Shown here: one piece after another, positions 53,101-64,000 of the stretch
How the letters are laid out: every line of letters begins with the position of its first letter
How positions within the stretch are numbered: position 1 is the stretch's first letter
From: Nephrocerus scutellatus
Lineage: Eukaryota; Arthropoda; Insecta; Diptera; Pipunculidae
DNA: 64,000 nucleotides
Assembly (NCBI GenBank): GCA_947095585.1
Contig: OX352761.1
Location: 60,380,832-60,444,831, forward strand
Reading direction: 5' to 3'
Made by a program: the position numbers and the translations under genes
The notes under the pieces: generated by a model
The model's database searches: none
Told to the model about the DNA's origin: nothing
The model's input: only the letters and a program-made list of their open reading frames with translations

Positions 53101-56100
53101 CCTCTTCCCCTCTGCATTGTAATCTAACAAACTCTATTCGATAGATTATTCCTTAAGGAAGACACAGGTGTGGGTCAATTTAGTGAGGCATCTCTGGGAA
53201 CTGGCCAATCCGTTTGACAGAGAACCTCCAAATTGACGAATTTCATGAAAATAACAAAAGTTCAAACCTATGCACAAATGCCTCTTCCCCTCTGCATTGT
53301 AATCTAACAAACTCTTTTTGATAGATAATTCCTTTAGGAAGACACAGGTGTGGGTCAATTTAGAGAGACATCTCTGGGAACTGGCCAATCAGCTTGGCAG
53401 AGAACCTCCAAATTGAAGAATTTCATGAAAATAACAAAAGTTCAAACCGATGCACAAATGCCTCTTCCATTCTGCATTGTAATCTAACAAACTCTATTCG
53501 ATAGAAAATTCCTTTAGGAAGACACAGGTGTGGGTCAATTTAGTGAGACATCTCTGAGAACTGGCCAATCCGCTTGACAGAAAACCTCCAAATTGAAGAA
53601 TTTCATGAAAATAACAAAAGTTCAAACCGATGCACAAATGACTCTTCCCCTCTGCATTATAATCTAACAAACTCTATTCGATAGATTATTCCTTTAGGAA
53701 GCCACAGGTGTGGGTCAATTTAGTGAGACATCTCTGGGAACTGGCCATTCCGCTTGACAGACAACCTCCAAATTGACGAATTTCATGAAAATAACAAAAG
53801 TTCAACCCGATGCACAAATGCCTCTTCCCCTCTGCATTGTAATCTAACAAATTCTATTCGATAGATTATGCCTTATGGAAGACACAGGTGTGGGTCAATT
53901 TAGTGAGACATCTCTGAGAACTGGCCAATCCGCTTGACAGAAAACCTCCAAATTGAAGAATTTCATGAAAAAACAAAAGTTCAAACCGATGCACAAATGC
54001 CTCTTCCCCTCTGCGTTGTAATCTTACAAACTCTATTCGATAGATTATTTCTTAAAGAAGACACAGGTGTGGGTCAATTTAGTTCAGACATCTCTGGGAA
54101 CTGGCCAATCCGCTTGACAGAGAACCTCCAAATTGACGAATTTTATTAAAATAACAAAAGTTCAAACCGATGCACAAATGCCTCTTCCCCTCTGCATTGT
54201 AATCTAACAAACTCTATTTGATAGATAATTCCTTTAGGAAGACACTGGTGTGGGTCAATTTAGTGAGACATCTCTGGGAATTGGCCAATCCGCTTGGCAA
54301 AGAACCTCCAAATTGACGAATTTTATTAAAATAACAAAAGTTCAAACCGATGCACAAATGCCTCTTCCCGTCTGCATTATAATCTAGAAAACTCTATTCG
54401 ATAGATTATTCCTTTAGGAAGCCACAGGTGTGGGTCAATTTAGTGAGACATCTCTGGGAACTGGCCATTCCGCTTGGCAAAGAACCTCCAAATTGACGAA
54501 TTTTATTAAAATAACAAAAGTTCAAACCGATGCACAAATGCCTCTTCCCCTCTGCATTATAATCTAGAAAACTCTATTCGATAGATTATTCCTTTAGGAA
54601 GACACAGGTGTGGGTCAATTTAGAGAGACATCTCTGGGAACTGGCCAATCAGCTTGGCAGAGAACCTCCAAATTGAAGAATTTCATGAAAATAACAAAAG
54701 TTCAAACCGATGCACAAATGCCTCTTCCATTCTGCATTGTAATCTAACAAACTCTATTCGATAGAAAATTCCTTTAGGAAGACACAGGTGTGGGTCAATT
54801 TAGTGAGACATCTCTGAGAACTGGCCAATCCGCTTGACAGAAAACCTCCAAATTGAAGAATTTCATGAAAATAACAAAAGTTCAAACCGATGCACAAATG
54901 CCTCTTCCCCTCTGCATTATAATCTAACAAACTCTATTCGATAGATTATTCCTTTAGGAAGCCACAGGTGTGGGTCAATTTAGTGAGACATCTCTGGGAA
55001 CTGGCCATTCCGCTTGACAGACAACCTCCAAATTGACGAATTTCATGAAAATAACAAAAGTTCAACCCGATGCACAAATGCCTCTTCCCCTCTGCATTGT
55101 AATCTAACAAATTCTATTCGATAGATTATTCCTTATGGAAGACACAGGTGTGGGTCAATTTAGTGAGACATCTCTGAGAACTGGCCAATCCGCTTGACAG
55201 AAAACCTCCAAATTGAAGAATTTCATGAAAATAACAAAAGTTCAAACCGATGCACAAATGCCTCTTCCCCTTTGCATTGTAATCGAACAAACTCTATTTG
55301 ATACATAATTCCTTTAGAAAGACACAGGTGTGGGTCAATTTAGTGAGACATCTCTTGGAACTGGCCAATCCGCTTGACAGAAAACCTCCAAATTGACGAA
55401 TTTCATGAAAATAAAAAAAGTTCAAACCGATGCACAAATGCCTCTTCCCCTCTGCATTATAATCTAAAAAACTCTATTCGATAGATTATTCCTTTAGGAA
55501 GCCACAGGTGTGGGTCAATTTAGTGAGACATCTCTGGGAACTGGCCATTCCGCTTGACAGACAACCTCCAAATTGACGAATTTCATGAAAATAACAAAAG
55601 TTCAACCCGATGCACAAATGCCTCTTCCCCTCTGCATTGTAATCTAACAAATTCTATTCGATAGATTATTCCTTAAGGAAGACACAGGTGTGGGTCAATT
55701 TAGTGAGGCATCTCTGGGAACTGGCCAATCCGTTTGACAGAGAACCTCCAAATTGACGAATTTCATGAAAATAACAAAAGTTCAAACCGATGCACAAATG
55801 CCTCTTCCCCTCTGCATTGTAATCTAACAAACTTGTTTTGATAGATAATTCCTTTAGGAAGACACATGTGTGGGTCAATTTAGAGAGACATCTCTGGGAA
55901 CTGGCCAATCAGCTTGGCAGAGAACCTCCAAATTGAAGAATTTCATGAAAATAACAAAAGTTCAAACCGATGCACAAATGCCTCTTCCCCTCTGCATTAT
56001 AATCTAACAAACTCTATTCGATAGATTATTCCTTTAGGAAGCCACAGGTGTGGGTCAATTTAGTGAGACATCTCTGGGAACTGGCCATTCCGCTTGACAG

Positions 56101-59100
56101 ACAACCTCCAAATTGACGAATTTCATGAAAATAACAAAAGTTCAACCCGATGCACAAATGCCTCTTCCCCTCTGCATTGTAATCTTACAAATTCTATTCG
56201 ATAGATTATTCCTTATGGAAGACACAGGTGTGGGTCAATTAAGTGAGGCATCTCTGGGAACTGGCCAATCCGTTTGACAGAGAACCTCCAAATTGACGAA
56301 TTTCATGAAAATAACAAAAGTTCAAACCGATGCACAAATGCCTCTTCCCCTCTGCATTGTAATCTAACAAACTCTATTTGATAGATAATTCCTTTAGGAA
56401 GACACATGTGTGGGTCAATTTAGAGAGACATCTCTGGGAACTGACCAATCTGCTTGACAGGGAACCTCCAAATTAAAGAATTTCATGAAAATAACAAAAG
56501 TTCAAACCGATGCACAAATGTCTCTTCCCCTCTGCATTGTAATCTTACAAACTCTATTCGATAGATTATTCCTTAAGGAAGACACAGGTGTGGGTCAATT
56601 TAGTGAGACATCTCTGGGAACTGGCCAATCCGCTTGACAGGGAACCTCCAAATTGAAGAATTTCATGAAAATAACAAAAGTTCAAACCGATGCACAAATG
56701 CCTCTTCCCCTCTGTATTGTAATCTTACAAACTCTATTCGATAGAAAATTCCTTTAGGAAGACACAGGTGTGGGTCAATTTAGTGAGAAATCTCTGGGAA
56801 CTGGCCAATCCGCTTGACAGGGAACCTCCAAATTGACGAATTTCATGAAAATAAGAAAAGTTCAAACCGATGCACAATTGCCTCTTCCCCTCTGCATTGT
56901 AATTTAACAAATTCTATTCGATAGATTATTCCTTAAGGAAGACACAGGTCTGGGTCAATTTAGTGAGACATCTCTGGGAACTGGCCAATCCGCTTGACAG
57001 GGAACCTCCAAATTGATGAATTTCATGAAAATAAGAAAAGTTCAAACCGATGCACAAATGCCTCTTCCCCTCTGCATTGTAATCTAACAAACTCTATTCG
57101 ATAGATTATTTCTTAAGGAAGACACAGGTGTGGGTCAATTTAGTGAGACATCTCTGGGAACTGGCCAATCCGCTTGACAGAGAACCTCCAAATTGACGAA
57201 TTTCATGAAAATAACAAAAGTTCAAACCGATGCACAAATGCCTCTTCCCCTCTCCATTGTAATCTAACAAATTCTATTCGATAGATTATTCCTTAAGGAA
57301 GACACAGGTGTGGGTCAATTTAGTGAGACATCTCTGAGAACTGGCCAATCCGCTTGACAGAAAACCTCCAAATTGAAGAATTTCATGAAAATAACAAAAG
57401 TTCAAACCGATGCACAAATGCCTCTTCCCCTCTGCGTTGTAATCTTACAAACTCTATTTGATAGATAATTCCTTTAGGAAGACACTGGTGTGGGTCAATT
57501 TAGTGAGACATCTCTGGGAATTGGCCAATCCGCTTGGCAAAGAACCTCCAAATTTACGAATTTTATTAAAATAACAAAAGTTCAAACCGATGCACAAATG
57601 CCTCTTCCCCTCTGCATTATAATCTAAAAAACTCTATTCGATAGACTATTCCTTTAGGAAGCCACAGGTGTGGGTCAATTTAGTGAGACATCTCTGGGAA
57701 CTGGCCATTCCGCTTGACAGACAACCTCCAAATTGACGAATTTCATGAAAATAACAAAAGTTCAACCCGATGCACAAATGCCTCTTGCCCTCGGCATTGT
57801 AATCTAACAAACTCTATTCGATAGATTATTCCTTAAGGAAGACACAGGTGTGGGTCAATTTAGTGAGGCATCTCTGGGAACTGGCCAATCCGTTTGACAG
57901 AGAACCTCCAAATTGACGAATTTCATGAAAATAACAAAAGTTCAAACCGATGCACAAATGCCTCTTCCCCTCTGCATTGTAATCTAACAAACTCTATTTG
58001 ATAGATAATTCCTTTAGGAAGACACAGGTGTGGGTCAATTTAGAGAGACATCTCTGGGAACTGGCCAATCAGCTTGGCAGAGAACCTCCAAATTGAAGAA
58101 TTTCATGAAAATAACAAAAGTTCAAACCGATGCACAAATGCCTCTTCCATTCTGCATTGTAATCTAACAAACTCTATTCGATAGAAAATTCCTTTAGGAA
58201 GACACAGGTGTGGGTCAATTTAGTGAGACATCTCTGAGAACTGGCCAATCCGCTTGACAGAAAACCTCCAAATTGAAGAATTTCATGAAAATAACAAAAG
58301 TTCAAACCGATGCACAAATGCCTCTTCCCCTCTGCATTATAATCTAACAAACTTTATTCGATAGATTATTCCTTTAGGAAGCCACAGGTGTGGGTCAATT
58401 TAGTGAGACATCTCTGGGAACTGGCCATTCCGCTTGACAGACAACCTCCAAATTGACGAATTTCATGAAAATAACAAAAGTTCAACCCGATGCACAAATG
58501 CCTCTTCCCCTCTGCATTGTAATCTAACAAATTCTATTCGATAGATTATTCCTTTAGGAAGCCACAGGTGTGGGTCAATTTAGTGAGACATCTCTGGGAA
58601 CTGGCCATTCCGCTTGACAGACAACCTCCAAATTGACGAATTTAATGAAAATAACAAAAGTTCAACCCGATGCACAAATGCCTCTTCCCCTCTGCATTAT
58701 AATCTAACAAACTCTATTTGATAGATAATTCCTTTAGGAAGACACAGGTGTGGGTCAATTTAGTGAGACATCTCTTGGAACTGGCCAATCCGCTTGACAG
58801 AAAACCTCCAAATTGACGAATTTCATGAAAATAAAAAAATTCAAACCGATGCACAAATGCCTCTTCCCCTCTGCATTATAATCTAAAAAACTTTATTCGA
58901 TAGATTATTCCTTTAGGAAGCCACAGGTGTGGGTCAATTTAGTGAGACATCTCTGGGAACTGGCCATTCCGCTTGACAGACAACCTCCAAATTGACGAAT
59001 TTCATGAAAATAACAAAAGTTCAACCCGATGCACAAATGCCTCTTCCCCTCTGCATTGTAATCTAACAAACTCTGTTCGATAGATTATTCCTTAAGGAAG

Positions 59101-62100
59101 ACACAGGTGTGGGTCAATTTAGTGAGGCATCTCTGGGAACTGGCCAATCCGTTTGACAGAGAACCTCCAAATTGACGAATTTCATGAAAATAACAAAAGT
59201 TCAAACCGATGCACAATGCCTCTTCCCCTCTGCATTGTAATCTAACAAACTCTATTTGATAGATAATTCCTTTAGGAAGACACATGTGTGGGTAAATTTA
59301 GAGAGACATCTCTGGGAACTGGCCAATCAGCTTGGCAGAGAACCTCCAAATTGAAGAATTTCATGAAAATAACAAAAGTTCAAACCGATGCACAAATGCC
59401 TCTTCCATTCTGCATTGTAATCTAACAAACTCTATTCGATAGAAAATTCCTTTAGGAAGCCACAGGTGTGGGTCAATTTAGTGAGACATCTCTGGGAACT
59501 GGCCATTCCGCTTGACAGACAACCTCCAAATTGACGAATTTCATGAAAATAACAAAAGTTCAACCCGATGCACAAATGCCTCTTCCCCTCTGCATTGTAA
59601 TCTAACAAATTCTATTCGATAGATTATTCCTTTAGGAAGCCACAGGTGTGGGTCAATTTAGTGAGACATCTCTGGGAACTGGCCATTCCGCTTGACAGAC
59701 AACCTCCAAATTGACGAATTTCATGAAAATAACAAAAGTTCAACCCGATGCACAAATGCCTCTTCCCCTCTGCATTATAATCTAACAAACTCTATTTGAT
59801 AGATTATTCCTTTAGGAAGCCACAGGTGTGGGTCAATTTAGTGAGACATCTCTGGGAACTGGCCATTCCGCTTGACAGACAACCTCCAAATTGACGAATT
59901 TCATGAAAATAACAAAAGTTCAACCCGATGCACAAATGCCTCTTCCCCTCTGCATTGTAATCTAACAAATTCTATTCGATAGATTATTCCTTATGGAAGA
60001 CACAGGTGTGGGTCAATTTAGTGAGACATCTCTGAGAACTGGCCAATCCGCTTGACAGAAAACCTCCAAATTGAAGAATTTCATGAAAATAACAAAAGTT
60101 CAAACCGATGCACAAATGCCTCTTCCCCTTTGCATTGTAATCGAACAAACTCTATTTGATAGATAATTCCTTTAGGAAGACACAGGTGTGGGTCAATTTA
60201 GTGAGACATCTCTTGGAACTGGCCAATCCGCTTGACAGAAAACCTCCAAATTGACAAATTTCATGAAAATAAAAAAATTCAAACCGATGCACAAATGCCT
60301 CTTCCCCTCTGCATTGTAATCTAACAAACTCAATTTGATAGATAATTCCTTTAGGAAGACACATGTGTGGGTCAATTTAGAGAGACATCTCTGGGAACTA
60401 GCCAATCCGCTTGACAGAGAACCTCCAAATTGACGAATTTTATTAAAATAACAAAAGTTCAAACCGATGCACAAATGCCTCTTCCCCTTTGCATTGTAAT
60501 CGAACAAACTCTATTTGAAAGATAATTCCTTTAGGAAGACACAGGTGTGGGTCAATTTAGTGAGACATCTCTTGGAACTGGCCAATCTGCTTGACAGAAA
60601 ACCTCCAAATTGACGAATTTCATGAAAATAAAAAAATTCAAACCGATGCACAAATGCCTCTTCCCCTCTGCATTATAATCTAAAAAACTCTATTCGATAG
60701 ATTATTCCTTTAGGAAGCCACAGGTGTGGGTCAATTTAGTGAGACATCTCTGGGAACTGGCCATTCCGCTTGACAGACAACCTCCAAATTGACGAATTTC
60801 ATGAAAATAACAAAAGTTCAACCCGATGCACAAATGCCTCTTCCCCTCTGCATTGTAATCTAACAAACTGTATTCGATAGATTATTCCTTAAGGAAGACA
60901 CAGGTGTGGGTCAATTTAGTGAGGCATCTCTGGGAACTGGCCAATCCGTTTGACAGAGAACCTCCAAATTGACGAATTTCATGAAAATAACAAAAGTTCA
61001 AACCGATGCACAAATGCCTCTTCCCCTCTGCATTGTAATCTAACAAACTCTATTTGATAGATAATTCCTTTAGGAAGACACATGTGTGGGTCAATTTAGA
61101 GAGACATCTCTGGGAACTGGCCAATCAGCTTGGCAGAGAACCTCCAAATTGAAGAATTTCATGAAAATAACAAAAGTTCAAACCGATGCACAAATGCCTC
61201 TTCCATTTTGCATTGTAATCTAACAAACTCTATTCGATAGAAAATTCCTAAAGGAAGACACAGGTGTGGGTCAATTTAGTGAGACATCTCTGAGAACTGG
61301 CCATTCCGCTTGACAGACAACCTCCAAATTGACGAATTTCATGAAAATAACAAAAGTTCAACCCGATGCACAAATGCCTCTTCCCCTCTGCATTGTAATC
61401 TAACAAACTGTATTCGATAGATTATTCCTTAAGGAAGACACAGGTGTGGGTCAATTTAGTGAGGCATCTCTGGGAACTGGCCAATCCGTTTGACAGAGAA
61501 CCTCCAAATTGACGAATTTCATGAAAATAACAAAAGTTCAAACCGATGCACAAATGCCTCTTCCCCTCTGCATTGTAATCTAACAAACTCTATTTGATAG
61601 ATAATTCCTTTAGGAAGACACATGTGTGGGTCAATTTAGAGAGACATCTCTGGGAACTGGCCAATCAGCTTGGCAGAGAACCTCCAAATTGAAGAATTTC
61701 ATGAAAATAACAAAAGTTCAAACCGATGCACAAATGCCTCTTCCATTCTGCATTGTAATCTAACAAACTCTATTCGATAGAAAATTCCTAAAGGAAGACA
61801 CAGGTGTGGGTCAATTTAGTGAGACATCTCTGAGAACTGGCCAATGCGCTTGACAGAAAACCTCCAAATTGAAGAATTTCATGAAAATAACAAAAGTTCA
61901 AACCGATGCACAAATGCCTCTTCCCCTCTGCATTATAATCTAACAAACTCTATTCGATAGATTATTCCTTTAGGAAGCCACAGGTGTAGGTCAATTTAGT
62001 GAGACATCTCTGGGAACTGGCCATTCCGCTTGACAGACAACCTCCAAATTGACGAATTTCATGAAAATAACAAAAGTTCAACCCGATGCACAAATGCCTC

Positions 62101-64000
62101 TTCCCCTCTGCATTGTAATCTAACAAATTCTATTCGATAGATTATTCCTTATGGAAGACACAGGTGTGGGTCAATTTAGTGAGACATCTCTGAGAACTGG
62201 CCAATCCGCTTGACAGAAAACCTCCAAATTGAAGAATTTCATGAAAATAACAAAAGTTCAAACCGATGCACAAATGCCTCTTCCCCTTTGCATTGTAATC
62301 GAACAAACTCTATTTGATAGATAATTCCTTTAGGAAGACACAGGTGTGGGTCAATTTAGTGAAACATCTCTTGGAACTGGCCAATCCGCTTGACAGAAAA
62401 CCTCCAAATTGACGAATTTCATGAAAATAACAAAAGTTCAAACCGATGCACAAATGCCTCTTCCCCTTTGCATTGTAATCGAACAAACTCTATTTGATAG
62501 ATAATTCCTTTAGGAAGACACAGGTGTGGGTCAATTTAGTGAGACATCTCTTGGAACTGGCCAATCCGCTTGACAGAAAACCTCCAAATTGACGAATTTC
62601 ATGAAAATAACAAAAGTTCAAACCGATGCACAAATGCCTCTTCCCCTCTGCATTGTAATCGACCAAACTCTATTTGATAGATAATTCCTTTAGGAAGACA
62701 CAAGTGTGGGTCAATTTAGTGAGACATCTCTAGGAACTGGCCAATCCGCTTGACAGGGAACCTCCAAATTGACGAATTTCATGAAAATAAGAAAAGTTCA
62801 AACCGATGCACAAATGCCTCTTCCCCTCTGCATTGTAATTTAACAAACTCTATTCGATAGATTATTCCTTAAGGAAGACACAGGTGTGGGTCAATTTAGT
62901 TCAGACATCTCTGGGAACTGGCCAATCCGCTTGACAGAGAACCTCCAAATTGACGAATTTCATGAAAATAACAAAAGTTCAAACCGATGCACAAACGCCT
63001 CTTCCCCTCTGCATTGTAATCTAACAAACTCTATTCGATAGATTATTCCTTAAGGAAGACACAGGTGTGGGTCAATTTAGTGAGACATCTCTGGGAACTG
63101 GCCAATCCGCTTGACAGAGAACCTCCAAATTGACGAATTTCATGAACATAACAAAAGTTCAAACCGATGCACAAATGCCTCTTCCCCTCTGCATTGTAAT
63201 CTAACAAACTCTATTTGATAGATAATTCCTTTAGGAAGACACAGGTGTGGGTCAAATTAGTGAGACATCTCTGGGAACTGGCCAATCCGCTTGACAGAAA
63301 ACCTCCAAATTGACGAATTTCATGAAAATAACAAAAGTTCAAACCGATGCACAAATGCCTCTTCCCGTCTCCATTGTAATCGAACAAACTCTATTTGATA
63401 GATAATTCCTTTAGGAAGACACAGGTGTGGGTCAATTTAGTGAGACATCTCTGGGAACTGGCCAATCCGCTTGACAGAGAACCTCCAAATTGAAGAATTT
63501 CATGAAAATAACAAAAGTTCAAACCGATGCACAAATGCCTCTTCCCCTCTGCATTGTAATCTAACAAACTCTATTCGATAGATTATTCCTTAAGGAAGAC
63601 ACAGGTGTGGGTCAATTTAGTTCAGACATCTCTGGGAACTGGCCAATCCGCTTGACAGAGAACCTCCAAATTGAAGAATTTCATGAAAATAACAAAAGTT
63701 CAAACCGATGCACAAATGCCTCTTCCCCTTTGCATTGTAATCGAACAAACTCTATTTGATAGATAATTCCTTTAGGAAGACACAGGTGTGGGTCAATTTA
63801 GTGAGACATCTCTTGGAACTGGCCAATCCGCTTGACAGAAAACCTCCAAATTGACGAATTTCATGAAAATAAAAAAATTCAAACCGATGCACAAATGCCT
63901 CTTCCCCTCTCCATTGTAATCGAACAAACTCTATTTGATAGATAATTCCTTTAGGAAGACACAGGTGTGGGTCAATTTAGTGAGACATCTCTGGGAACTG
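47138..64000 (-). repeat. 180-bp satellite array, right (reverse), runs off the window
   Basis: About 94 monomers of 180 bases, opposite in orientation to the left array. A typical monomer starts aacctccaaattgacgaatt and holds gttcaaaccgatgcacaaatgcctc, a variable tatt(c/t)gatagattattcc region, and gtgtgggtcaatttagtgagac. Monomers fall in named variants (for example ccattccgcttgacagacaac; cgtttgacag with gaggcatc; cagcttggcag with agagagac; cattctgcat with gatagaaaatt). These recur in order with a 1260-base period in several places. Apparent open frames on both strands repeat with the monomer and are not genes. Confidence 0.96.

Noticed and set aside
53146..60507. Recurring frames with SQRCLSKLTHTCVFLKE in the satellite
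   Set aside because: They repeat with the 180-bp monomer, occur wherever stops happen to be lost, and belong to no gene.
47138..64000. CRISPR-like periodic repeat
   Set aside because: Adjacent 180-bp monomers with no unique spacers, in clearly eukaryotic DNA. It is a satellite.
1..64000. Host genes, tRNA or rRNA genes
   Set aside because: None could be recognised. All frames with family motifs belong to transposable elements.

Overview
The window reads as repeat-filled, transposon-nested heterochromatin of an insect, most likely a dipteran and perhaps a tephritid fruit fly. The evidence is errantivirus-type and other Ty3/Gypsy LTR elements, Jockey/CR1-like LINE fragments, two DD41D Tc1/mariner transposons of the type described as rosa from Ceratitis rosa, and a long 180-bp satellite. 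I recognise no ordinary host gene, tRNA or rRNA. The species call is an inference.

Layout. (1) 1-9074: two tandem copies of a gypsy/errantivirus-like endogenous retrovirus sharing one LTR. The left copy is cut by the window edge. The right copy has gag, pol and a shortened env, with frameshifts and stops. (2) 9075-11488: an LTR-like C-rich remnant, a foldback MITE relative, a mariner remnant and minus-strand LINE debris. (3) 11489-17450 and 17886-24380: a roughly 6.4-kb tandem segmental duplication of LINE fragments, a 115-140-bp tandem repeat, short satellite blocks and an unclassified repeat. A DD41D transposon is present only in the second copy. (4) 24950-39042: a decayed minus-strand Ty3/Gypsy element split by a complete, young Ty3/Gypsy element at 25269-35422 (TSD GGGT). 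(5) 39190-41570: short tandem repeats with a second DD41D transposon. (6) 41575-64000: a 180-bp satellite in forward orientation on the left and reverse orientation on the right, meeting at a large imperfect palindrome (43351-47140) that contains a MITE.

The standout is the 10.15-kb element at 25269-35422. It has 1970-bp LTRs that differ at five positions by eye, a tRNA-Lys-type primer site, and a single 1422-codon Gag-Pol whose N-terminus looks like a SAP domain. Where an env would normally sit, it has an intact third ORF (32099-33457) encoding a Ulp1/SENP-type (C48) cysteine protease with a complete His-Asp-Gln-Cys set, followed by an Arg/Ser and poly-Ser tail. A retrotransposon carrying a deSUMOylase-like enzyme beside a SAP-domain Gag suggests interaction with host SUMO-dependent chromatin silencing.

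Coordinates of repeat edges are by eye and may be off by a few bases to tens of bases. Statements of family membership come from motif recognition, not from searches.
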